From Phycisphaeraceae bacterium (GTDB lineage Bacteria > Planctomycetota > Phycisphaerae > Phycisphaerales > UBA1924): a stretch of DNA of 64,000 nucleotides. The translations under genes and the position numbers were made by a program. Positions 51,051 through 58,513 of this stretch are shown here, piece after piece. Under the pieces are notes generated by a model that was given only the letters and a program-made list of their open reading frames with translations, made no database searches and had not been told where the DNA came from. How positions within the stretch are numbered: position 1 is the stretch's first letter; the number at the start of each line of letters is the position of its first letter. The stretch covers positions 930,001-994,000 of the forward strand of contig CP054186.1 in NCBI GenBank assembly GCA_015200025.1, given 5' to 3'.

Positions 51051-51983
51051 ATGAGCGGGATGCCCGAGCCGGTGAACGCGTCGTCGCAGGGGTGGTCGTT
51101 GGACCGCCCGTGGCTGTTCCGTCTGGCCTTGGCATGGGCGAAGCACGCCCCCCGCGGGAAGGGGGCGCTCCCTCGGCGACTGGGGCGGTGGCTCGGGCGT
51201 GGGATGAAAGTCCTGATCCCGACCAACGCCGGGGCGAAACTCGCGGTGGACCCCGACAACCTCGACGTGTACACGACCATTGCCCTCGAAGCGGGGGCGT
51301 GGGACGCCCACATCTACCGCGTCTGCGCCGCGGTCCTCCGCGACGGCGGCGTCTTCTACGACATCGGGGCCAACGGGGGCTCGGTGGGGATCGACGTGGC
51401 GAAGCGGACGGGCGGCAAGGCCGAGGTCATCGCCTTCGAGCCCCAGCCCTCGCTGGCCTTCGCGGCGGCCGTCTCCGCCTCGGCCAACGGGTTCGAACGC
51501 TTCCGGGTCTTCAGCCTCATGCTGGGCGAGGCCGACGGCGAGGGCACGCTCTACGTCCCGTCGCACTCGATCCACGCGTCGGCGGTCTCGCGCGAGCCCG
51601 GGGCCGCGGAGATCCGCTGCGCCGTGCGCTCGATCGATTCGCTCGTCGCCGCGGGGCTCCCCCCGCCGTGGGTCATGAAGGTCGACGTCGAGGGCGGCGA
51701 GATGGGGGTCTTCAAGGGCTCGGCCGAGACGATCCGCACGCACCGCCCGTACCTGCTCTTTGAGTCCGACATCAATATGAAGCGGTTCGGGTACACCCGG
51801 CGCGACCTCCTCGCGTTCCTCGGCTCGCTCTGCCCGTACGCGTTCTACGGCGTCTCGGCGGACCGACTTCTCCCCATCGGTGTCGGGGGCGGACCGTCCG
51901 GGACGGTTGCGGGCGAGGCGGAGGGGGACGTGCTGGCGGTTCCGCCGGGGGGTGAGATCCCCGAGCTGGCCGGGGCGGGGTGA
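51051..51983 (+). CDS. FkbM-family SAM-dependent methyltransferase
   Basis: 310 residues. Rossmann methyltransferase: YDIGANGGSVGIDVA is the SAM loop (about residues 103-117), VIAFEPQPSLA the acidic second strand, SIDSLVAAGLPPPWVMKVDVEGGE and PYLLFE complete the FkbM pattern. The family methylates hydroxyl groups of polyketides, sugars or lipids. A basic N-terminal 60 residues (WAKHAPRGKGALPRRLGRWL) could bind membrane lipid headgroups. The C-terminal 35 residues are Gly/Pro-rich and probably disordered. No cluster partner is close, so the acceptor is unknown. Confidence 0.8.
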   Translation: MSGMPEPVNASSQGWSLDRPWLFRLALAWAKHAPRGKGALPRRLGRWLGRGMKVLIPTNAGAKLAVDPDNLDVYTTIALEAGAWDAHIYRVCAAVLRDGGVFYDIGANGGSVGIDVAKRTGGKAEVIAFEPQPSLAFAAAVSASANGFERFRVFSLMLGEADGEGTLYVPSHSIHASAVSREPGAAEIRCAVRSIDSLVAAGLPPPWVMKVDVEGGEMGVFKGSAETIRTHRPYLLFESDINMKRFGYTRRDLLAFLGSLCPYAFYGVSADRLLPIGVGGGPSGTVAGEAEGDVLAVPPGGEIPELAGAG

Positions 51984-52119
51984 GCAGAGCGTCGGGACGG
52001 TGTAACGACCCGCGGACGTTCACCCCCGAACGTCCACGGGGGGAGTGAATTTCGAGTGCGCCGGGACAGGCGGGCCGATAGGCCATCCGGGCGTGGGCGG
52101 GGTGGGCCGGGGAACCGCG

Positions 52120-52758
52120 ATGTCTCGACGCCGGGTGAGTGACAGCTCGCTGACGCCCAGGACCGCTTTGGCCGTCCTGAGCCCCCAGAAGGCGGTCGAA
52201 GTCTCGTTGCCCGACCCGTACCGGACGGCGAGGCTGGCCTTGCGTCCCTTGCGGGCCGGCGACCGCGATTCGTTCCTGGCGGCCCTGTCGGCGAGCCGGG
52301 AGGCGCTCTCGCGTTGGATCGGCCTCTGGGAGGGCGGGAAGACCGACACGGACGTGTTCGATCGACAGTTGGAGTTGGCCTCCCGCTCGCAGGAGCGGCG
52401 GTCGGTCCGGCTGGTCGGGATCCTCGAGGACGGGAGGGTCGCAGGGTGCTTCAACCTGAGCGACATCACGCACGGCCTGGAATCCAAGGCGGAGGTCTCG
52501 TGGTGGGTCCGCTCGGACCTGACCGGGCAGGGGCTCGGCCGTGAAGGCGCCTCGTGGCTCGTCCACCACGCCCTCTCGACCACGCCGAAGGGTCTGGGCC
52601 TCTCCCGCGTCTTCGCCACCGTGCACGAACAGAACCACGCGGGGAAGCGCACGGCGCTGGCGGTCGGCCTGACCCCCGCGGACCGGATGACCGCCACCGT
52701 CCGTCTCGGGGGCCAGTGGATTCCCCACGTGGTGTACACCCGATCCGCGACGCTCTGA
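52120..52758 (+). CDS. GNAT N-acetyltransferase, RimJ-like
   Basis: 212 residues from ATG 52120. GCN5-related fold: LALRPLRAGDRDSFLAALSA at the N terminus, then VGILEDGRVAGCFNLSDI, SWWVRSDLTGQGLGREGASW with the Q-x-x-G-x-G acetyl-CoA loop, and FATVHEQNHAGKRTALAVGL, the late N-x-x-S/A-x-x motif of the RimJ/RimL subgroup. It should acetylate an N-terminal amine of a ribosomal or other protein. An upstream ATG at 52045 is in frame but adds low-complexity Gly-rich residues, so the later start is preferred. No -10 hexamer lies close to either start. Confidence 0.82.
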   Translation: MSRRRVSDSSLTPRTALAVLSPQKAVEVSLPDPYRTARLALRPLRAGDRDSFLAALSASREALSRWIGLWEGGKTDTDVFDRQLELASRSQERRSVRLVGILEDGRVAGCFNLSDITHGLESKAEVSWWVRSDLTGQGLGREGASWLVHHALSTTPKGLGLSRVFATVHEQNHAGKRTALAVGLTPADRMTATVRLGGQWIPHVVYTRSATL

Positions 52759-52770
52759 GTCGGCCGGTGG

Positions 52771-52776
52771 TATAAC
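52771..52776 (+). promoter_or_regulatory. Predicted leaderless -10 element of the asparaginase gene
   Basis: TATAAC ends 6 bases before the ATG at 52783; five of six bases match TATAAT. Confidence 0.45.
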
Positions 52777-52782
52777 TCCGGC

Positions 52783-53919
52783 ATGGACCACCTCTCACGT
52801 CGGACGGTCATGGCGGCGGCCGCGGGCCTGGGGCTCACGGGACTGGCCGGGACCACCCACGGACGATCCTCCCCACGCACGAAACACCCCGGCCCCGAGC
52901 ACGACGGCGATGCCCACCGCGGGATGTGCGTGGTCGCCTCGGTCAATGGGCTCCCCGCCGTCCGACGCGCACGCGAATTGATGGCCACGGGCACCGACCC
53001 CCTCGACGCGATCGTCGACGGCGTGGCCATCATCGAGGACGACCCCGAGGACACCTCCGTCGGCCTCGGGGGGCTCCCCAACCAGGACGGGATCGTCGAG
53101 CTCGACGCCTCGGTGATGTACGGCCCGACGCACAAGTCCGGCGCCGTCGCCTCACTGCGGAGCATCAAGAACCCCGCCCGTGTCGCGCTCCTGGTCTGCC
53201 GACGCACCGATCACTGCCTCCTCGTGGGTGAGGGGGCGCTCCGCTTCGCCCGGCAGATGGGCTTCAAGGAGCAGGATCTGCTCACGGAAGCCTCGCGCCG
53301 GGCCTGGCAGCAATGGCGCGAGAACATGAGCAAGGAGGACGATTGGCTCAACGACGACGAGCGGGACGAGCCGGTCGGCAAGGTCCTCGAGCAGCCCGGA
53401 CAGCCCGCCACCCCCGGGCAACGGGCCCGGCACCACGATGACCCGGGGTTCACGACCGGGACGGTGCACGTCTCGGGGGTGACCGCGGCGGGGGACGTGG
53501 CCAGTTGCACCAGCACGAGCGGGCTGAGCTGGAAGATCCCCGGGCGGGTGGGCGATTCGCCGATCATCGGCGCGGGGAACTACTGCGACAACGCCGTCGG
53601 GGCCGCCGGGTGCACCGGGCGGGGCGAGGCCGCCATCGTCAACCTCTCGGCCCACACCATCGTGTCGTTCATGGAGCACGGGATGTCCCCGTCGGCGGCC
53701 TGCCTGGAAGCGATGAAGCGCGTGGCCGATCGGACCAAGGAGAAGCGGCTCCGCGACGGCAAGGGCCGCCCAAACTTCGACCTCAAGATGTACGCCGTAC
53801 GGAAAGACGGGGCCTGGGGCGGGGCGTCGATGTACGCGGGGGCGTCGATGGCCGTCGCCGACGGCGCCGGGGCCCGGGCGGTCAAGATCCCGAGCCTGTT
53901 CGACCACCCGCTCGGATGA
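52783..53919 (+). CDS. Tat-exported aspartylglucosaminidase/isoaspartyl peptidase family protein
   Basis: 378 residues. N-terminal twin-Arg signal SRRTVMAAAAGLGLTGLAG, so probably exported folded by Tat. The Ntn-hydrolase (asparaginase 2) pattern follows: ARELMATGTDPLDAIVDG, DPEDTSVGLGGLPNQDGIVE, LDASVMYGPTHKSGAVA, the self-cleavage and nucleophile segment FTTGTVHVSGVTAAGDVA with Thr, then STSGLSWKIPGRVGDSP, IGAGNYCDN and CTGRGEA. The precursor should autocleave before the Thr into alpha and beta chains. It would release aspartate from glycosylated or isoaspartyl asparagine. It overlaps the RidA gene by 4 bases (ATGA). Confidence 0.88.
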   Translation: MDHLSRRTVMAAAAGLGLTGLAGTTHGRSSPRTKHPGPEHDGDAHRGMCVVASVNGLPAVRRARELMATGTDPLDAIVDGVAIIEDDPEDTSVGLGGLPNQDGIVELDASVMYGPTHKSGAVASLRSIKNPARVALLVCRRTDHCLLVGEGALRFARQMGFKEQDLLTEASRRAWQQWRENMSKEDDWLNDDERDEPVGKVLEQPGQPATPGQRARHHDDPGFTTGTVHVSGVTAAGDVASCTSTSGLSWKIPGRVGDSPIIGAGNYCDNAVGAAGCTGRGEAAIVNLSAHTIVSFMEHGMSPSAACLEAMKRVADRTKEKRLRDGKGRPNFDLKMYAVRKDGAWGGASMYAGASMAVADGAGARAVKIPSLFDHPLG

Positions 53920-54434
53920 GCACCACCTTCACGCCGGGAACTCAGAGCATGACCACCCCCCCCACCGCCACCTGGTTCGACCCCGAGGCGGTCCTGCGCG
54001 ACCTGGGCATCTCGCTGCCCGAGGCCCCCAAGCCCGTCGCGGCGTACATCCCGTTCCGTCGATCCGGGAACCTCGTGTACGTCTCGGGTCAGATCCCGAT
54101 GCGTGACGGGGCGCTCATGGCCAAGGGCGCCGTGCCCGCCGAGGTCTCGGTGGAAGACGCCCGGCTCTGCGCGGAACGGTGCGTGATCAACGCCCTCGCG
54201 GTCGTCAAGGCGGCCGTCGGGTCGCTCGCCGCGGTCCGCCAGATCGTCCGTGTCGGGGTCTTTGTCTGCTCGTCGCCCGGCTTCACCGACCAGCCCAAGG
54301 TCGCCAACGGGGCGAGCGAGCTGCTGGTCAAGGTCTTCGGCGAGCGTGGTCAGCACGCCCGGGCCGCCGTAGGGAGCATCGCCCTTCCCCTGGGGGCTCC
54401 CGTCGAGGTCGAACTGCTCGTCGAGGTCGGGTAA
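53916..54434 (+). CDS. RidA/YjgF-family protein
   Basis: 172 residues from ATG 53916, which overlaps the previous stop; an in-frame ATG at 53949 is an alternative. The family fold shows LGISLPEAPKPVAAYIPFRR, then LVYVSGQIPMRDG, CVINALAVVKAAVGSL and ARAAVGSIALPLGAPVEVE with the conserved Arg that binds the imine carboxylate. RidA proteins hydrolyse reactive enamine/imine intermediates formed by amino acid enzymes. This longer subgroup lacks firm functional data. Coupling to the asparaginase-type gene suggests a shared amino-acid context, although that enzyme is predicted to be exported. Confidence 0.88.
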   Translation: MSTTFTPGTQSMTTPPTATWFDPEAVLRDLGISLPEAPKPVAAYIPFRRSGNLVYVSGQIPMRDGALMAKGAVPAEVSVEDARLCAERCVINALAVVKAAVGSLAAVRQIVRVGVFVCSSPGFTDQPKVANGASELLVKVFGERGQHARAAVGSIALPLGAPVEVELLVEVG

Positions 54435-54507
54435 CCCGGCTCCCGCCCGCGGGTACAGTCAACCGATACTGAGATCAGCCCCGCCCCCACCACCGCAAGG
54501 AGCCCTC

Positions 54508-55155
54508 ATGGACCTGTACATCGACACCGCCAACCTCGACGAGATCAAGGCCGCCAACGACCTGGGGATCCTCGACGGCGTGACGACCAACCCCTCGCTG
54601 ATCGCCAAGGAGAAGATCGACTACGGGAAGCGCCTCGCGCAGATCTGCGAGGTCGTCAAGGGCCCCGTGTCGGCCGAGGTCATCGCCACCGACTTCGACG
54701 GGATGATGCGCGAGGGGCGCGAACGGGCGAAGATCGCCCCCAACATCGTCGTCAAGCTCCCGTGCACGATCGACGGCCTCAAAGCCTGCAAGGCCTTCTC
54801 CGACGAGGGCGTCAAGACGAACCTGACGCTCTGCTTCCAGGTGATGCAGGCCTGGATGGTCGCCAAGGCCGGGGCGTTCCTCGTCAGCCCGTTCATCGGC
54901 CGCCTCGACGACGTCTCCGAGGACGGGATGGACCTGATCCAGAAGATCCGGCAGGTGTACGACAACTACGGCTTCCCGACCAAGGTCCTCGCCGCCAGCG
55001 TCCGGCACCCCAACCACATGGTCCAGTGCGCCCTCGCCGGCGCCGACGTGGCCACCGTCCCCTTCAACGTCATCCAGCAGCTCCTCAAGCACCCGCTGAC
55101 CGACGCGGGCCTCGAGAAGTTCATCGCCGACTACAAGAAAGCGTTCCCGGGGTAA
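54508..55155 (+). CDS. Transaldolase / fructose-6-phosphate aldolase family
   Basis: 215 residues, the short TalC/FSA class. The TIM barrel shows MDLYIDTANLDEIKAAND at the start, DGVTTNPSLIAKE, VVKLPCTIDGLKACK with the Schiff-base Lys, NLTLCFQVMQAWMVAKAGA, VSPFIGRLDD and VLAASVRHPNHM, then ATVPFNVIQQLLKHP. It either transfers dihydroxyacetone units in the pentose phosphate pathway or cleaves fructose 6-phosphate; the two cannot be told apart here. The ATG has an AAGGAG Shine-Dalgarno sequence 6 bases upstream. It ends 27 bases from the convergent thrS stop. Confidence 0.92.
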   Translation: MDLYIDTANLDEIKAANDLGILDGVTTNPSLIAKEKIDYGKRLAQICEVVKGPVSAEVIATDFDGMMREGRERAKIAPNIVVKLPCTIDGLKACKAFSDEGVKTNLTLCFQVMQAWMVAKAGAFLVSPFIGRLDDVSEDGMDLIQKIRQVYDNYGFPTKVLAASVRHPNHMVQCALAGADVATVPFNVIQQLLKHPLTDAGLEKFIADYKKAFPG

Positions 55156-55182
55156 GCGCCGCGCCCGCGTGATTACGTGGGC

Positions 55183-57396
55183 TCACGGCCGGACCGTCAG
55201 CTCCGACCGCCGCTCCGTGATCTCCGCCTTGATCGCCGCCACGAAAGCCTCCAGCGGCATCGCGCCCAGGTCCCTCTCGGTCCCCCGCACGCGGACGCTC
55301 ACGCTCCGCGACTCGGCGTCGCGCGGGCCCACGATCAGCATGTACGGGACCTTGTCGTCCGCCGCCACCTTGACCTTCGCCTGGATCCGGTCGTTGCCCT
55401 CGTCCACGCCCGCCCGGACGTCCGCGGCCCGCAGCGCCGACGCGACCTCGCGGGCGTAGTCGATCGTCTTCTCGCTGATCGGCAACACCCGAACCTGCTC
55501 GGGGCTCAGCCACGCAGGGAACGCCCCCGCGAAGTGCTCGATCAGCACGCCGCAGAACCGCTCCATGCTCCCGAACGGCGCGCGGTGGATCACCACGGGT
55601 CGGTGCGGCTTGTTGTCGGGCCCGGTGTAGGAGAGGTCGAAGCGATTACCCATCTGGTAGTCGACCTGCACGGTGCCGAGTTGCCACTCGCGGCCGATGA
55701 CGTCCTTGACGACAAAGTCGATCTTGGGGCCATAGAAAGCGGCTTCGCCCGGCTCCTGCGAGAAAGTGACACCGAGGGACCGGGCGGCGGCGATGCACGC
55801 GGCCTCGGCCTTGTCCCAACTCTCGGGCGAGCCGGTGAACTTGCTCGAGTCCTTATCGCGCAGGCCGACGCGTACTCGATAGTCCTTCATGCCCAGCGTG
55901 GCGAAGATCGCCTTCACCAGCGACAGGCACCCCTGGATCTCGCCGGGGATCTGCTCTTCGGTGCAGAAGAGGTGGGCGTCGTCCTGGGTGAAGCCGCGGA
56001 CGCGGGTCATGCCGTTGAGTTCGCCCGATTGCTCCCAGCGGTAGACGGTGCCGAACTCGGCCAGCCTCACCGGCAGGTCGCGGTACGAGTGCGGCTCGCT
56101 CGCGAAGATCTTCGCGTGGTGCGGGCAGTTCATCGGCCTGAGCATGAACCCGTCGATCAGTTGCTCGTCCGGGATCACCCGATCGGGCGCGATCGTCGGG
56201 GCGCCGGTCCGCTCGTTGATCCCCGCCGCCAGGCGCGCCGACACGCCCTCGACCCGACGCAGCATCTCCGCGCACGAACACCCGCACCCCGCCAGGGCGT
56301 CCAGCGCGTTGCGCTCCACGATCGGCGCGAACTGCGAATCCTTGTAGTACGGGAAGTGCCCCGAGGTCTTGTAGAGATCCAGCCCGCCGATGTGAGGCGT
56401 GAAAACCTCCGTGTACCCCTGCTTCTTCAGCTCCGCCCCGATGAACGACTGCAACTCCTTCCGGATCACCGCCCCCCGCGGCGTCCACAGGATCAGACCC
56501 TGCCCCACCGTCTCGTCGATATGGAAGAGCCGCAGCGCCCGCCCGATCACCCGGTGATCACGCCTGGCCGCCTCCTCCTTCTGCCTCAGGTATTCGTCGA
56601 GCTCGGCCTGCGTGGGGAACGCCGTCCCGTAGACGCGGATTAACCGGTCCGAGGTCTCGTCCCCGTGCCAGTACGCCGACGCCAGCGACATCACCCGCGC
56701 CGCGCCGATCCGACCGGTGCTCGGGACGTGCGGCCCGCGGCAGAGGTCCTCCCAGTTCGTCCCGGGAACCCCCGTCGAATAGAACGACAGGCTCTGTGAC
56801 CCGGGATCTCGCGCCCCGCCGCCGGCCTCGCCTTGGAACGCCGGCTTGGACCCGCGGTACACCGACGAGGCCAGGCCCAGCGCCCGCTCGGCGTTGTCGA
56901 CCTTGTACTTGTTCGCCTCGGACTTGAGCCGGGCCAGCCCCTCGCTCCCTCGCTGCTCGTACCGCGTGAACCGCCGGTCCTCCTTGATGATCTCGGCCAT
57001 CCGCGCGTTGATCGCGTCGAAGTGATCGCTCGAGAGTTTCTTCCCCTCGGGGATAAACATGTCGTAGAAAAACCCGGTCTCGGTCGGCGGGCCGTAGGCC
57101 AGCAGCACGTCCCGACCGATCACGTCCTGGATCGCCTCGGCCATGACGTGGGCCGCCGAGTGACGGATCAGTTCCAGCGCCTCCTTCGAAGCCGCCTGGC
57201 CGGCCTTGGGGGCGGTAATGATCGCGACCGAAGCGTCGCGGTCGATGACGGCCGAGAGGTCCCGGGTCACGCCGTCGACCTTGATCGCCAGGGCCGCCTT
57301 CGCGAGCCCGGAGCCGATGGATTGCGCGACCTCCAGCCCGGTCACGGGTTGGTCGAAGGACTTAGCTTTCCCGTCGGGGAGGGTGATCGTGGGCAT
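55183..57396 (-). CDS. thrS: Threonyl-tRNA synthetase
   Basis: 737 residues, about 90 longer than E. coli ThrRS. Domain order is normal: an N-terminal TGS domain (MPTITLPDGKAKSFDQPVTG), the editing domain with HSAAHVMAEAIQ and the zinc-like CRGPHVPSTG site, the class II core with RPMNCPHH (zinc Cys), FTQDDAHLFC and GTVQVDYQMGNRFDL, and the anticodon domain opening HFAGAFPAWLSPEQV. Insertions lie near residue 190 (Gly-rich, EAGGGARDPGSQ) and in the core around ERNALDALAGCGCSC. Charges tRNA-Thr. The start at 57396 follows TAGGCT by 8 bases; the long upstream open frame is not coding. Confidence 0.96.
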   Translation of the reverse strand: MPTITLPDGKAKSFDQPVTGLEVAQSIGSGLAKAALAIKVDGVTRDLSAVIDRDASVAIITAPKAGQAASKEALELIRHSAAHVMAEAIQDVIGRDVLLAYGPPTETGFFYDMFIPEGKKLSSDHFDAINARMAEIIKEDRRFTRYEQRGSEGLARLKSEANKYKVDNAERALGLASSVYRGSKPAFQGEAGGGARDPGSQSLSFYSTGVPGTNWEDLCRGPHVPSTGRIGAARVMSLASAYWHGDETSDRLIRVYGTAFPTQAELDEYLRQKEEAARRDHRVIGRALRLFHIDETVGQGLILWTPRGAVIRKELQSFIGAELKKQGYTEVFTPHIGGLDLYKTSGHFPYYKDSQFAPIVERNALDALAGCGCSCAEMLRRVEGVSARLAAGINERTGAPTIAPDRVIPDEQLIDGFMLRPMNCPHHAKIFASEPHSYRDLPVRLAEFGTVYRWEQSGELNGMTRVRGFTQDDAHLFCTEEQIPGEIQGCLSLVKAIFATLGMKDYRVRVGLRDKDSSKFTGSPESWDKAEAACIAAARSLGVTFSQEPGEAAFYGPKIDFVVKDVIGREWQLGTVQVDYQMGNRFDLSYTGPDNKPHRPVVIHRAPFGSMERFCGVLIEHFAGAFPAWLSPEQVRVLPISEKTIDYAREVASALRAADVRAGVDEGNDRIQAKVKVAADDKVPYMLIVGPRDAESRSVSVRVRGTERDLGAMPLEAFVAAIKAEITERRSELTVRP

Positions 57397-57404
57397 AGGC
57401 CTAG

Positions 57405-57410
57405 AGCCTA
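57405..57410 (-). promoter_or_regulatory. Predicted leaderless -10 element of thrS
   Basis: TAGGCT on the minus strand, 8 bases before the ATG at 57396. No T-box-like leader fits in this space. Confidence 0.4.
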
Positions 57411-57486
57411 TGTCGTGCGCCGACCGGCGGCCCCGGCGCGGTACATTCCGGCCGCGGACCAACGCCCACGAACCGGAGACTCGTCC

Positions 57487-58038
57487 ATGAACCGACCGCG
57501 GCATTGCCCCCGAACCCTCCTCGCCGTGACCGCCCTCGCGGTGCTCCACGGGTGCGCGTCGGGCCCTCCCCGACACGACGCCACAGACGCCCCGGTTTCT
57601 CAGGCCGTGCGCTCGCTCGCGTTCCTCGAAGGTCGATGGGTCGGGACGATGGGCGACGACCCCGTCGAAGAGACCTGGTCCCCGCCCATGGGCGACTCCG
57701 TCGTGGGGATGTTCCGCTGGCAGAACGAGAGCCGGACCACGCTCTGGGAGTTGCTCTCCATCCGCGACGAAGGCGGCGTCCCCGTCCTCCGCCTCCGGCA
57801 CTTCAACGCGGATTTCGCGCCCTGGAAAGGCGAATGCGAGGGCGTGGCCGCCATGCCCGCCTCGGAGTTGACCCCCTCACGTGTGGTCTTCACCAACCCC
57901 TCGCCGATCGGAGGGGTGTCATCGTGCGCCTACGAGCGGACGCCGGCGGACCGCCTCGCCATCGAAATCCGGTTCAAGGACCCCGGCCGACCCACGCTGC
58001 GGTTCGACCTGGGTCGAGCGGGTGCGTCCGGACAATAG
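57487..58038 (+). CDS. DUF6265-type lipoprotein
   Basis: 183 residues. A lipoprotein signal with lipobox AVLHGC (Cys near residue 22) places the mature protein on a membrane. The remainder matches the small beta-barrel DUF6265 pattern: SLAFLEGRWVGTMG, EETWSPPMGDSVVGMFRWQN, LWELLSIRDEGGVPVLRLRH and FNADFAPWKGECEG. The function of this domain is unknown; a lipocalin-like ligand site is a guess. The TAG stop lies inside an 8-bp inverted repeat shared with the downstream PadR promoter region. Confidence 0.75.
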   Translation: MNRPRHCPRTLLAVTALAVLHGCASGPPRHDATDAPVSQAVRSLAFLEGRWVGTMGDDPVEETWSPPMGDSVVGMFRWQNESRTTLWELLSIRDEGGVPVLRLRHFNADFAPWKGECEGVAAMPASELTPSRVVFTNPSPIGGVSSCAYERTPADRLAIEIRFKDPGRPTLRFDLGRAGASGQ

Positions 58039-58059
58039 ACCGATAACCGATTCTATTGT
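58032..58059 (+). promoter_or_regulatory. 8-bp inverted repeat upstream of the padR promoter
   Basis: ACAATAGA (58032-58039) and TCTATTGT (58052-58059) are perfect inverted repeats spaced by 12 bases, in an AT-rich stretch ending 17 bases before the -35 box. It is a candidate operator for the dimeric PadR protein. There is no T-run, so a terminator is unlikely. Confidence 0.5.
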
Positions 58060-58076
58060 CCTTTCAGTGTATTCTG

Positions 58077-58105
58077 TTGACAGACGTATCGCCATCCGAT
58101 ATATT
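58077..58105 (+). promoter_or_regulatory. Strong sigma70-like promoter of the padR gene
   Basis: TTGACA (58077-58082), a 17-base spacer and TATATT (58100-58105), the closest match to the consensus seen in this window. The transcript would start about 10 bases before the ATG at 58124. Confidence 0.75.
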
Positions 58106-58123
58106 GAAGTCGGAGATTTTGCC

Positions 58124-58513
58124 ATGGCCGCACGCAGCGTCGCTCAGGAATCCTCGGAATTGCTCATCCTCTCCCTGCTGGCCGAGGGACCGCGGTACGG
58201 CTACTCGCTCTCCAAAGAGATCGCGTCGCGTTCCGAGGACGCGGTCCGTCTGACGCCTGGCGTGCTCTACCCGTTGCTCAAGGGCATGGAGAGCCAAGCC
58301 TTGATCGAGAGCACGTGGGAAGAAGTGCGGTCCGAACGGCGCGAGGGAGACGACGAGGGCGAAGGCCGGCGGCGCAAGTGGTACCGCATCACGCCCAAAG
58401 GGCGGACCCGCCTCGCTCAGCGTGTTGAATCGCACCACGCGTGGCGTCGGATCATCGACCTGTTCCTTCCCGCCCAGAAGGCCGAGCCGGGCGAAGGGCG
58501 GGCCGAGGCATGA
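58124..58513 (+). CDS. PadR-family transcriptional regulator
   Basis: 129 residues. The winged HTH is clear: SELLILSLLAEGPRYGYSLS, the wing TPGVLYPLLKGMESQALIES, and RRRKWYRITPKGRTRLAQR. An acidic insertion (EGDDEGEG) lengthens the wing. PadR proteins act as dimers, usually repressing an adjacent operon and themselves. The next gene overlaps by 4 bases (ATGA) and carries a HAAS-like N-terminal domain, a pairing seen widely with PadR. The strong promoter and inverted repeat upstream are consistent with autorepression. The open frame continues upstream, but the promoter position rules that out. Confidence 0.9.
   Translation: MAARSVAQESSELLILSLLAEGPRYGYSLSKEIASRSEDAVRLTPGVLYPLLKGMESQALIESTWEEVRSERREGDDEGEGRRRKWYRITPKGRTRLAQRVESHHAWRRIIDLFLPAQKAEPGEGRAEA

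Noticed and set aside
55183..57801. Longer thrS frame starting at 57801
   Set aside because: The canonical TGS domain starts at 57396, which is preceded by a -10 hexamer; the extension overlaps the divergent lipoprotein gene.
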